Shown: one piece after another, positions 42,152-50,068 of the stretch
Numbering within the stretch: position 1 is the first letter of the stretch
Layout of the letters: the number at the start of each line of letters is the position of its first letter
Assembly: GCF_030817495.1 (NCBI RefSeq)
Contig: NZ_JAUSZK010000001.1
Location: forward strand, 5,125,001-5,189,000
DNA: 64,000 nt
Direction: 5' to 3'
Source: Streptomyces sp. V3I7
GTDB taxonomy: Bacteria > Actinomycetota > Actinomycetes > Streptomycetales > Streptomycetaceae
Notes under the pieces: model-generated
What the model was told of the DNA's origin: nothing
The model's database searches: none
The model's input: only the letters and a program-made list of their open reading frames with translations
Position numbers and translations under genes: made by a program

Positions 42152-42168
42152 GCCAGGGAGCACGTCAA
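42040..42168 (+). ncRNA. Predicted omega RNA (reRNA) scaffold of TnpB
   Basis: In characterised IS605 elements the guide scaffold covers the end of tnpB and the right end of the element, and the guide is the host DNA just beyond. Here that places the scaffold at roughly 42040-42168, with the CCCTGG..CCAGGG hairpin near its 3' end and the guide starting at 42169. Limits are inferred from the family, not seen. Confidence 0.45.
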
Positions 42169-42366
42169 CAGGCCATCGTGAATGCCTTCACCCAGCACCC
42201 CGACCCAGTGTTCCGCGTCCGTGAGCTGCACGAACTCCTCGGTATGGCCGCCGACGAACCATCCATCAACGTCACCCGCAGCTGGCTCGGGTGCCTCACT
42301 CGACAAGGCTTCCTCGCTCAACCCGGACGAGGCCGCTATCAGAAACGGACTTAACGTCCTCTCAGA

Positions 42367-43659
42367 TCAGTGCGGGGACAGTTGGTGGCGTGTGGGCCGA
42401 GGCGTGTGGCTGATGACTGAGCCGATCAGAGTTCCCACTGATACGGCGATGACCGCTGATACTGCGGTGATCAGGGAATGGGTGGCGTTGCCAGTGGTGA
42501 GCTGGGCGGTGCTGAGCAAGCCGAAGGAGCCGGGCACCACGATCCAGAAGGCCGGGAGGTAGGCCACCTGCCAGGAGGGGCCGCCTGGCAGCCAGTGGAC
42601 GACGGTGGCGGCGGTGGAGGCGGCGATCGCTGCGGTCAGGCCACCTGCGGCGGGGCCCCACGCTGTCTGGACGGGAAGTTGCACGGCGGCGGTCACAGCG
42701 ACCACGGCGGCGATGTGCGGTGTGGCCCGCAGAGGTGTGTTCACGTTGATCACGATGCCGAGGACGGCCAGGGCCAGCCCCGTCCAGGGCGCCCACCAGC
42801 CGGCGTGGGCGACCAGCTGATTGCTCAGGTCGTGGGATGGGGCGTGGATGATCGCGGCGGCGACGGTGATGCCGGTGAGGAAGAGCACGAGCTGGACGGT
42901 TCCGGACATCAGGCGGGAGGTTCCGGCAGTGATGGCTCCCGCGGCGATCTCGGACAGTCCGGTCACCAGCAGACTGCCGGGCAGCAGCACGGCCAGGATC
43001 GCCACGATGGTGCGCAGGGACCCGTCCAGGAGCGATGCCTGGGCGGCCGCAAGCACCAGAAGCGACACGGTGAAGCCGGCCGAGACGGGCAGCAGCGGAC
43101 GAAGCGGCGGCCAGTGCCGCGTGAGCGCCAGCAGGCCGGCCACGATCAGAGAGCCGAGCAGGGCGGCGATGATGTTGGGCAGGGCGGGTTGCAGCAGCAG
43201 GCACAGGCCGGCGCCGATGGGCACGACCCCCAGGTCGGAAACCCAGGCGGGCCAGCGGGCAGGCGTGCGCCGGATGGCGGTGAGCGCACCCATCGCGTCG
43301 TGCACGTCCAGGGCTCCGGTACGCAGTCGGTTTTCCAGGTCGAGCACGTCGGCCGTCTGCTCGAACCGCAGGGCGGGCCCGACGCTGCGGTAGGCGGTGG
43401 CCTGGTCGGGTCCGAGCGCGACGAACAGGCCGGTGGGCACAGCGGCTACGCACACATCCGGGGCCCCCAGGGCGGCACCGAGGTCACGCAGCGACTGTTC
43501 CACCTCGTGGACTGCCATCCCGCCACCGAGCAGATCGGCGCCCAGCTCCAGCAGCAGCCGGCGCACTGGAACCCTCTCCTGGGGCCCATGCCACTCTGGT
43601 GTCGAGGGCGATGGGTCGCCGCTGCCGCGGCGGTCGCGGGGACTGCGGGACATCGTCAT
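42367..43659 (-). CDS. Threonine/serine exporter, ThrE family
   Basis: A 430-residue protein with the N-terminal soluble ThrE domain (LLLELGADLLGGGMAVHEVE, the conserved Gly-Gly-Met region) followed by about ten membrane helices in two halves (ThrE and ThrE_2 domains fused in one chain). The family exports threonine and serine using the proton gradient. The ATG at 43659 follows GAAGGAAGC. It ends 13 bp from the end of the split winged-helix gene on the other strand, in the accessory region. Confidence 0.87.
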   Translation of the reverse strand: MTMSRSPRDRRGSGDPSPSTPEWHGPQERVPVRRLLLELGADLLGGGMAVHEVEQSLRDLGAALGAPDVCVAAVPTGLFVALGPDQATAYRSVGPALRFEQTADVLDLENRLRTGALDVHDAMGALTAIRRTPARWPAWVSDLGVVPIGAGLCLLLQPALPNIIAALLGSLIVAGLLALTRHWPPLRPLLPVSAGFTVSLLVLAAAQASLLDGSLRTIVAILAVLLPGSLLVTGLSEIAAGAITAGTSRLMSGTVQLVLFLTGITVAAAIIHAPSHDLSNQLVAHAGWWAPWTGLALAVLGIVINVNTPLRATPHIAAVVAVTAAVQLPVQTAWGPAAGGLTAAIAASTAATVVHWLPGGPSWQVAYLPAFWIVVPGSFGLLSTAQLTTGNATHSLITAVSAVIAVSVGTLIGSVISHTPRPTRHQLSPH

Positions 43660-43952
43660 GCTTCCTTCACGCGGGGATCGGAGTCTTCGAGGACAGCGAC
43701 CGGTCCGTGGGTGGACGGGGGCTGTGGCCACAGCAGGCGCGGCACTGTGGTCTCGGCGTCTGCCCAGGCGGCCGGCCGGCGTGTGTCCTGAGAGGACTCG
43801 CGCGCGGCGAGGGTCTGGACGAAGCCATGCCCTGGTGGCACCGGTGGGCTCCGACCTGTTTCGCGATATCCAGCAGGTCGAGCTCTCCGGACCGGATCGA
43901 CTGGTCGGGGTCCCGTCGGACGGCTGCGCCGCCTGGCGTCATCGGTATTCGG
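43660..43952. other. Gene-free spacer between the ThrE-type and spermidine-synthase-like genes
   Basis: Both neighbours are on the minus strand, so this 293-bp stretch holds the ThrE promoter. A minus-strand open frame reads DPDQSIRSGELDLLDIAKQV and might be a gene fragment, but I could not assign it. Confidence 0.3.
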
Positions 43953-44705
43953 TCACGGGGCACTTCGTGGTGTGGGTCGGGGGGTATGGGCGAGGTAGAC
44001 GGTGTTGGTCGCCTCGCGTTCCTGCAGTGGGTTGTCGAAGGTGACGACCTCGGCGCGCGCCTCGGCGAAGGCCTGGGTGAGCACCGCGAGGAACTCCTCG
44101 TCGGGCCGGTCGTTGGACCAGAGCGCGAACACCCCGCCCGGGTGAAGGCGTTCGCTGAGGCGTAGCAGGCCGTCGAGCCGGTAGAAGCCGGCGTTGTCAG
44201 GGTGCAGCAGGTGGCGCGGCGAGTGGTCGATGTCGACGATGATCGCGTGGAACCGGCGCTCGGGGGTGAGTGGGTCAAGGCCCGCCGCGGATTGGACCAT
44301 TGAGAAGAAATCACCGTGCACCAGCCGGCACCGCGGATCCGCCGCCAGCCCGCCGGGGATCAGCCCGCGCTCGTGCCAGTCGATCACTGCGTCGAGCATG
44401 TCGATGACGACGAGCGAGCCCACGTCCGGGTTCTTCAGCACCGCCTCGGCGGTGTAGCCGAGACCCAGGCCGCCCACGGCCACGTCGAGCGGTGCGGGCA
44501 CGGCGAGTTCGGGGGTGGTCAGTTCCGCCAGGGCCAGGTCGGCCAACTTCTCCTCGGCGACCGTGAACAGGCTGGACATCAGGAACTCGTCGTTGAGCTT
44601 GATCTCGTAGACCGGTTCGGCGACACCGGGGTACCTGCGCCGCCGGAGGGCGAGCTCGCCCAACGGCGTTTCCCGCCAGTCGAGTTCTTCGAAGCGTGCG
44701 CTCAC
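43953..44705 (-). CDS. Spermidine-synthase-like SAM-binding protein
   Basis: A 250-residue Rossmann protein with VAVGGLGLGYTAEAVLKN (glycine loop), VVIDMLDAVIDWHERGLI (acidic residue after strand 2), RLVHGDFFSM and IIVDIDHSPRHLL. It resembles the spermidine synthase-like proteins of actinobacteria, in which polyamine-binding residues are not always kept; methyltransferase or aminopropyltransferase activity is possible. I chose the GTG giving VSARFEELDW; earlier in-frame starts add an unlikely leader. Confidence 0.75.
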   Translation of the reverse strand: MSARFEELDWRETPLGELALRRRRYPGVAEPVYEIKLNDEFLMSSLFTVAEEKLADLALAELTTPELAVPAPLDVAVGGLGLGYTAEAVLKNPDVGSLVVIDMLDAVIDWHERGLIPGGLAADPRCRLVHGDFFSMVQSAAGLDPLTPERRFHAIIVDIDHSPRHLLHPDNAGFYRLDGLLRLSERLHPGGVFALWSNDRPDEEFLAVLTQAFAEARAEVVTFDNPLQEREATNTVYLAHTPRPTPRSAP

Positions 44706-44865
44706 CGGAGCACTCCCCGTCTTTTGGTCCGAGACATGCGATTGCAGGATCCGCAGGCGGCTTCGTCTTCTCGTCGGCTCGCTGTCCTCGTCCGAGACTC
44801 CACCGGGCACTTCACGGCTGCTCTATCGACGGATGGGCGGCCGCCCGGCGCCTGCCGGCGCAGTG

Positions 44866-44962
44866 TATACGTCTCACCCTCGACCGCCGCGACTTCCGCG
44901 CAGTGCGTCCGCTCGGTCGGCACAAGGCGTTCCGGGTGCTGCCCGACGATCTTCCGCTCTGA
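44866..44962 (+). pseudogene. C-terminal remnant of a PIN-domain (VapC-type) toxin
   Basis: The plus frame ends LTLDRRDFRAVRPLGRHKAF followed by RVLPDDLPL and a stop. TLDRRDF..VRP...F.LLP is the usual end of VapC ribonucleases in actinobacteria. Upstream in the same frame there is no PIN domain start or acidic triad, so only the last 30 codons survive. No antitoxin gene is seen. The rest of 44706-45142 shows only the TGACGCT repeats. Confidence 0.6.
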
Positions 44963-45001
44963 TGTCGTGGGGTCCGTTCGTGGCGTTGTTCCTGTCGGTC
45001 G

Positions 45002-45019
45002 TGACGCTCGTCTGACGCT
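45002..45019. repeat. Two TGACGCT repeats at 11-bp spacing
   Basis: TGACGCT at 45002-45008 and 45013-45019. Same heptamer and phase as the triple repeat at 31793-31821. Confidence 0.6.
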
Positions 45020-45142
45020 CAAAGGTCACGCGGGACGCCAGCAGACCAGGAATGCTCTCGGTGACCTGCGGTTTCTGCAGGAACGACGCCCTCTTCGCCG
45101 GCAGCATCAGAGTGTTCGGTCTGTTGACGGCCGGGCCTCAGG

Positions 45143-47593
45143 TCAGGTGGCGGCTTCGTCGAGCGCGGCGAGGGCGGTGGTGGCCTCGGCCTGTCGTGGG
45201 CTTTTCAGGGCGGCGAGGGCGTCGCGGGCGGCGAGCAGGGTCTGCCGGGCATCCGGGTGGCCCGTGGCGCTGAGTACCTGGCCCAGGTCGAGTTGGGCCG
45301 GTCCGGCCCAGGCCGGCATCTGCGCGGCCTCGAAGGCGGCGAGGGCCTGACGGAGCGGCGGTTCGGCCTCTTCCCAGCGTTCCAGCGTTGCCAGGTCGTT
45401 GCCGATCTGCTGTCGGGCGACCGCGTGGTACAACGCGATCAGCTCGTCCGTCCGGCCCGGGATGCCCGCGCGGCAGATCCGTTCGTTGCGGCGGTGGATG
45501 TCCAGGGCTTCCGCCGCCCGGCCGGCCTGGCGGAGCAGGTTGCCGAGGGAGTTGAGGATCGTCAGCTCGGCCAGCCGGGCCTGCGGGGAGTCCTGGGAGG
45601 CCAGGCAGCGGGCCGCCTCGCGCAGCCGCGCGTGAGCCTCCTGCGCCCGGCCCAGCCGGTGGACCGCGCCCGCGCCGTAGCCGAGTGCCCAGCCTTCCTG
45701 AAGCCCGTCCCCGCAGTCGCGGGCTGCCATGAGCGCGGCGTCGGCGGACGTCAGGGCGGCGTGGGGATCGGCGACGCAGAGGTTGTAGGCCCAGGCGAGG
45801 TAGTTGAGGTGGACCGCCTCCTCACGCCTGCTGCCCAGCGAGCGGGCGGAGGCGGCGGAGAGCTGGAACACCTCCACCCACTGCTCCCAGTGCTGGTTGA
45901 GGTCGGAGAACCAGTGCATCGCTTCCGCCGTGTCCAGGACCTGCCGGTGGTGGCCGGTGCCGTGGGCCCGGCGCAGCGCGGCGAGCCACTGGGCTCGCTC
46001 GGCCTCCAGCCAGGCCCGCGCCTCCTCCCGTCCGATGGGCGCTCCGTCTGGGGCCGGGTCGCCGTCCGGGTTCGGGTCGCCGTGCGGGTTCGGGGCGCGG
46101 TGCGGGTCCGGGCCGTCGTGCGGGTCCGGGTCGCCTACGTCGTGCGGAGCGGTCCGGTCGTGCTCGACGTCGAAGTGCAGCGCGGCGGCGGTGGCCCGGC
46201 GCAGCATCCATCGCGCGGCCCGGTCGAGGGCGGCATCGCGGACCTCGGGGCCGTCCTCGGCCGCGACCTGCTCGGCCGCGTAGAGCCTGAGCAGGTCGTG
46301 GAAGCGGTAACGCTCGGTGGCGGCATCGCTCTGGAGCAGCCCGGCGTCGGTCAGTTCCTCGGCGCAGGCGACCGCCTCGTCGTAGGGCAGGCCGGCCAGG
46401 AGTGCGCCGGTCTCGGGACTGAAGTCCGCTCCTGCGGCCAGCGAGGCCCGGCGCAGGAACGTCCGGGACCGCGGGGGGAGTTGCCGGTACGAGAGGGCGA
46501 AAGCGGCACGCACCCGCAGGCTTCCGGCCTGGAGGCCGTCCAGTCGCCGGCCCTCGGCGGCGAGGCGGGCGACGAGCTTGCCCAGGCGTTCGTGCGGGCG
46601 GCTGAGGAGCCGCTGGCCGGCGATCCGGACGGCCAGCGGCAGGTGTCCGCACAGGTCGGCCAGGTCGCGTGCGGCCTGCGTCTCTGCCTGAACCCGTTCC
46701 GGGCCGATGATGCGGGTCAGGAGTTCGACCGCCTCCTCCCGCCGCAGCAGCGCCAGATCGCTGCGGTGGACGGATTCCAGACCCGAAAGGGCGTGGCGGC
46801 TGGTGACGATGGTCAGTGACGGGCCGGTGCCGGGCAGCAGGGGGCTGACCTGGGACTCATCGACGACGTTGTCCAGCAGCAGGAGTACACGCCGGTCGCC
46901 GACCACGGACCGCCACAGGCCCGCACGGTCGTCGGTGCCGGTCGGTATCGCGGCGTCGGCGACCCCCATCGCGCCCAGCAGCCGGGCGAGTGCGTCCCGG
47001 GGAGTGGTCGGCTCGGGATCCATGCCGTGCAGGTCCAGCGCGAACTGCCCGTCCGGGAAGTGCGGGGCGAGGCGGTGCGCGGCGTGCACCGCGAACGCGG
47101 TCTTGCCCAGACCGGGCTGCCCGGCGACCACGGTGACCACCGGCCGGCTCGGATCGGCGCCCTGCGCCAGGTTCAGCAGTTGGGCGAGGACCGGGACGCG
47201 GGCGGTGAAGTCCTGGATGTCGCGCGGGAGGGCCAAGGTGACGGGGGCGGCCGGGCCGGCGGCCGTACGGGGGCGCGGACGGCCCAGGGCGGCGGACTTC
47301 TCCAGGTCCGCCGCCTCGTCGTCGTCCAGTCCCAGTGCCTCGGCCAGAACCTGAACCGTACGGCGCTGTGGCCCTCGGGTGCGCGCGCGTTCCATGTCGG
47401 CCAGGGCCCGGACGCTCACTCCGGCCGCGTGCGAGAGAGCCTCCTGGCTCAGTCCGGCACGTGCCCGCAGATGGCGCAGCCGCTGCCCGAAGTCCCCCGT
47501 GAGAGGCGTGGTGCCCCCGTGCACCGTCGATGTCCCCCGATCGTCCGGCTCGTCCGGATGCAAGCCCCCCGGCAGAAGTATGGCGGACGACAT
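45143..47593 (-). CDS. XRE-type HTH, NB-ARC ATPase and TPR regulator (STAND family)
   Basis: An 816-residue signal-transduction protein. Residues about 34-95 form an XRE helix-turn-helix (LRARAGLSQEALSHAAGVSV). The NB-ARC ATPase follows, with P-loop AGQPGLGKTA at about 157-166, Walker B VLLLLDNVVDE and the GLPLAV-like CGHLPLAVRIAGQRLL. The C-terminal 280 residues are TPR repeats (AVHLNYLAWAYNL, ELTILNSLGNLLRQAG). Between them lies a low-complexity DPDPHDGPDPHRAPNPHGD linker. Such proteins act as nucleotide-switched transcription regulators, often of secondary metabolism. Target genes are not evident. Confidence 0.88.
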   Translation of the reverse strand: MSSAILLPGGLHPDEPDDRGTSTVHGGTTPLTGDFGQRLRHLRARAGLSQEALSHAAGVSVRALADMERARTRGPQRRTVQVLAEALGLDDDEAADLEKSAALGRPRPRTAAGPAAPVTLALPRDIQDFTARVPVLAQLLNLAQGADPSRPVVTVVAGQPGLGKTAFAVHAAHRLAPHFPDGQFALDLHGMDPEPTTPRDALARLLGAMGVADAAIPTGTDDRAGLWRSVVGDRRVLLLLDNVVDESQVSPLLPGTGPSLTIVTSRHALSGLESVHRSDLALLRREEAVELLTRIIGPERVQAETQAARDLADLCGHLPLAVRIAGQRLLSRPHERLGKLVARLAAEGRRLDGLQAGSLRVRAAFALSYRQLPPRSRTFLRRASLAAGADFSPETGALLAGLPYDEAVACAEELTDAGLLQSDAATERYRFHDLLRLYAAEQVAAEDGPEVRDAALDRAARWMLRRATAAALHFDVEHDRTAPHDVGDPDPHDGPDPHRAPNPHGDPNPDGDPAPDGAPIGREEARAWLEAERAQWLAALRRAHGTGHHRQVLDTAEAMHWFSDLNQHWEQWVEVFQLSAASARSLGSRREEAVHLNYLAWAYNLCVADPHAALTSADAALMAARDCGDGLQEGWALGYGAGAVHRLGRAQEAHARLREAARCLASQDSPQARLAELTILNSLGNLLRQAGRAAEALDIHRRNERICRAGIPGRTDELIALYHAVARQQIGNDLATLERWEEAEPPLRQALAAFEAAQMPAWAGPAQLDLGQVLSATGHPDARQTLLAARDALAALKSPRQAEATTALAALDEAAT

Positions 47594-47906
47594 TTCTTCC
47601 GGGAGAACCGCCTGGGACGCGGAGGCCGGAGGTGATCAACTCAAGGCAGGCGGGGGACGCTCTCAGGCATACGAAGTCCAGGCAACGAAGCCTCACCGGA
47701 CGGATCCGCCCGGGGGCGGACCGCGTGCCGGCAAGGGAGCGGCACAGACCACCCGCCGCCGCGCACGGCGATTGCCGCGAGTTCGGGTACGCCCTGTCGT
47801 CCGACTACCGGTCGGGCAGGGCAACGAGAACCGCGGAACACCAGTAGAACGACTTCGGCCGACGGCACCTAGCCGCGGCCCCCGACCACTCACGGGGGAA
47901 CTCTCC

Positions 47907-48599
47907 ATGAACACGCTTCGTCATCGCTCCGCCCTGCTCGCTGTCGCGGGCACGGCCCTCGCCCTGTCCCTCACCGCCTGCCAGAGCGACGCGGACTCCA
48001 AGTCGGCGCCCGCGGCGGCCACTTCGGCGGCTGTGAAGGCGTCGGACGGTAAGGGCACCGGCACGTCCGACCCGACAGGTTCCACCGACTCGGCGGGCTC
48101 GAAGGTATCGAAGGGCTCCACCGGCACCGGCGGCTCCGCGGGGTCCACCGGCTCGACCGGCGAGCAGGTGAACGCATCCGTCCCGGTCTGCGCCGCGCGG
48201 GACGTCACCGTCACCGCCGCCACGCAGGGCGGTCCGCCCTACACCCACCTCGTCCTCACGGCGAAGAACACCTCCCGCCACTCCTGCCGGCTGACGGGTT
48301 TTCCGCACGTCCAGTTCCTGGAGAGCCACAAGCAGGACGTTCCTGCCGTCGCCAAGAGCAAGCCCGCCACGCCGGTCGTGCTCACGGCGGGAGCCCCGGC
48401 GTACGCCCTGGTCAAGCTGTCGGACGGCGGGGTCGACGAGGACAATGAGCCCGTGTCGGCGTTCATGGTCATGCTCGAGGGCGACTCAGCCGTCATCACG
48501 GTCACCGCACCCGGCAGCGGCGGCATCGCCGTCGACCCGGCGAAGGCCCTCACCGGCTACTGGACCCCCGAACTCCGCAACGGCGCGGACGACTTCTGA
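47907..48599 (+). CDS. DUF4232 lipoprotein
   Basis: A 230-residue exported lipoprotein. The signal peptide ends at the lipobox LSLTACQS (Cys about residue 25), then a Ser/Gly/Thr-rich linker to about residue 88. The DUF4232 domain follows, with VPVCAARDVTVTAATQGGPP, HLVLTAKNTSRHSCRLTGFP and GAPAYALVKLSDGG. The two cysteines in the domain probably form a disulfide. Function is unknown; the family is numerous in Streptomyces. GGGGGAACTCTCC precedes the ATG. Confidence 0.85.
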   Translation: MNTLRHRSALLAVAGTALALSLTACQSDADSKSAPAAATSAAVKASDGKGTGTSDPTGSTDSAGSKVSKGSTGTGGSAGSTGSTGEQVNASVPVCAARDVTVTAATQGGPPYTHLVLTAKNTSRHSCRLTGFPHVQFLESHKQDVPAVAKSKPATPVVLTAGAPAYALVKLSDGGVDEDNEPVSAFMVMLEGDSAVITVTAPGSGGIAVDPAKALTGYWTPELRNGADDF

Positions 48600-49054
48600 G
48601 ACCCGCTGCGGGGCATGACGGGCCCGAGAGGCCCTCAGGTATCAACGGTCACATCGGCGTCGGCGCCACGGTCCACGCTTACGTCGGTGTGACCGCGGCT
48701 GCCGCGGCTGCCGGCCGCGCGGGACGGGGGCGCATCCGGACCTCGCGACGATGGTCCACGCGCAGGACCGCGCCGCCGGGGGGCCCGTTGTCATGCCGGT
48801 GAATTCTTCGATCGGCCGGAGTCTCGGAATTCGCCTTGATTCGCCGGTGCCCGAGGCCCGAGCGGGTCCCGCGACCTATTCCGCAGCGTCATGCCAAGTC
48901 GTCCGTGTATCACTGGATCAGCGCGCGTGACCAGGCGTTTCGCCGAAGTGTTCAGGTAGCTTTCAGGCTGCGGGCGCGCAGCTGAAACTCATTCCCCGGA
49001 AATCTCAAAGCGGCGGCAAAAGTGTCCGGAATGTTGTGAGTTCAGGGTGTCATC
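48600..49054. other. 455-bp spacer before the first DUF347 gene
   Basis: No gene is seen. The right part carries the direct repeat GTTCAGG (48950) / TTTCAGG (48961) at 11-bp spacing, about 95 bp before the DUF347 gene start, a likely regulator site. Confidence 0.4.
48950..48967. promoter_or_regulatory. 11-bp-spaced TTCAGG direct repeat upstream of the first DUF347 gene
   Basis: GTTCAGG at 48950-48956 and TTTCAGG at 48961-48967. The same arrangement precedes the second DUF347 gene (49922-49939). Confidence 0.55.
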
Positions 49055-49858
49055 ATGCGGTTCATGATCACAGAGCACCTCCTCGACAATCGGCCGACCG
49101 CTGCTCCTTTCCGGACCTTGGTGAACAAGGTCCCGGAGGTGTCCGTCTACTTCTGGGTGATCAAAGTGCTCACCACAGGCATGGGCGAGACCGCGTCGGA
49201 CTGGCTGGCTCATCTGTTCGGGCCGGTGCCGGCGGTCGGGCTCGGTGCTCTCGCGTTGGTGACTTCGCTGGTCCTGCAGTTCGCTGTCCGGCGCTACATC
49301 GCCTGGGTGTACTGGACGGCCGTCGTCATGGTCAGTGTGTTCGGCACCATGGCCGCCGACGTCCTGCACGTCGGCCTCGGAGTGTCGTACACGCTGTCCA
49401 CGCCGCTCTTCCTGGCCGCGCTGATCGCCGTGTTCGTCCTCTGGTACGCCAGTGAGCGGACCCTCGCGATCGACAGCGTCCGCACCCGCCGCCGAGAGGC
49501 CTTCTACTGGGCGGCCGTGCTCGCCACCTTCGCCCTGGGTACCGCGGTCGGTGACCTGACCGCGTCCATCGGCTTGGGATACCTCGGCTCGGTGGTCCTC
49601 TTCGCCGTCGCGATCTGCCTGCCCGCGGTCGCCCACCGCTTCGCCGGTCTGAAGGCCGTGACCGCTTTCTGGGCCGCCTACGTGATCACCCGCCCCCTCG
49701 GGGCCTCCCTCGCCGACTGGATGGCGGCGGGCCGTGCCCGGGGCGGGCTCGGGCTGGGGCTCGCCCCGGTCACTCTCGGCTGGACGGTCGCCATCGTCTG
49801 CTTCGTCGGTTACCTGGCCGTGTCCCGCCGGGACGCGTCGAGCGGCAGGACGGTCTGA
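49055..49858 (+). CDS. DUF347-repeat (COG4705) membrane protein, paralogue 1
   Basis: A 267-residue membrane protein built of four copies of the DUF347 repeat, each about two helices with an aromatic-Trp start and a Gly-x4-Asp end: VYFWVIKVLTTGMGETASD, WVYWTAVVMVSVFGTMAAD, AFYWAAVLATFALGTAVGD and TAFWAAYVITRPLGASLAD. Every copy keeps the Trp, a Gly and the final Asp. The family has no proven function; four buried Asp residues in pseudo-symmetric positions suggest ion or proton-coupled transport, which is inference. The ATG at 49055 is used; one at 49064 is also possible. Confidence 0.85.
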   Translation: MRFMITEHLLDNRPTAAPFRTLVNKVPEVSVYFWVIKVLTTGMGETASDWLAHLFGPVPAVGLGALALVTSLVLQFAVRRYIAWVYWTAVVMVSVFGTMAADVLHVGLGVSYTLSTPLFLAALIAVFVLWYASERTLAIDSVRTRRREAFYWAAVLATFALGTAVGDLTASIGLGYLGSVVLFAVAICLPAVAHRFAGLKAVTAFWAAYVITRPLGASLADWMAAGRARGGLGLGLAPVTLGWTVAIVCFVGYLAVSRRDASSGRTV

Positions 49859-49921
49859 CGGGCGACGCCGAGTGTCCGGCAACGCCGCTGCAGGTCTCGT
49901 CACGGTGGCCGAGCCGATCAC

Positions 49922-49939
49922 GTTCAGGATGTGTTCAGG
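49922..49939. promoter_or_regulatory. 11-bp-spaced GTTCAGG direct repeat upstream of the second DUF347 gene
   Basis: GTTCAGG at 49922-49928 and 49933-49939, identical copies, about 130 bp before the gene start. Confidence 0.6.
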
Positions 49940-50068
49940 TTTCGCTTGTCACGCTTTATCCGGTTCATTGCGGTCCGTGAGGGATTCATCGGATCGGACC
50001 GGGTCGCCCGCTCCCGCTCCTCGCCGGGGCGGGTGATCCGTCGTACGACCGGACGGGAGCAGCAAGCC

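Larger units (their letters stand above)
40392..42168. mobile_element. IS200/IS605-family (IS608-like) insertion sequence, 1777 bp
   Basis: The element lies directly 3' of TTAC (40388-40391) and ends with TCAA (42165-42168), the same target and right cleavage sequences as Helicobacter IS608. There is no target duplication, as expected for this family. Subterminal hairpins are present near each end: CCCCGGCGTT/AACGCCGGGG-type at about 40410-40429 and CCCTGG..CCAGGG at about 42139-42157. It carries divergent tnpA (frameshifted) and tnpB (intact). The precise ends are confirmed because the interrupted host gene rejoins in frame. Confidence 0.9.
40179..42354 (+). pseudogene. Winged-helix/coiled-coil hypothetical gene split by the IS200/IS605 element
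   Basis: The 5' half (40179-40391) encodes a coiled coil (ANELRDQIEHLTATLAETEA) and ends NAY. The 3' half (42169-42354) continues in frame QAIVNAF and then a winged-helix-like VFRVRELHELLGM..VTRSWLGCLTRQGFLAQ ending RYQKRT. Removing the element joins them into a 132-residue protein with no base missing. Similar proteins are found near transposases in streptomycetes, as I recall, but no function is known. The start at 40179 is tentative (a GTG at 40191 is possible). Confidence 0.75.

Noticed and set aside
43667..44314. Minus-strand ORF overlapping the spermidine-synthase-like gene
   Set aside because: It is mostly the wrong frame of that gene; only a short unassigned stretch outside it was noted.
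46040..46140. Possible CRISPR-like array
   Set aside because: The repeats are short, adjacent and in frame within a protein linker; there are no unique spacers and no cas genes.
48950..49939. PhoP boxes (GTTCACC repeats)
   Set aside because: The phase is right but the heptamer is GTTCAGG in all copies, so a PHO box is not claimed.
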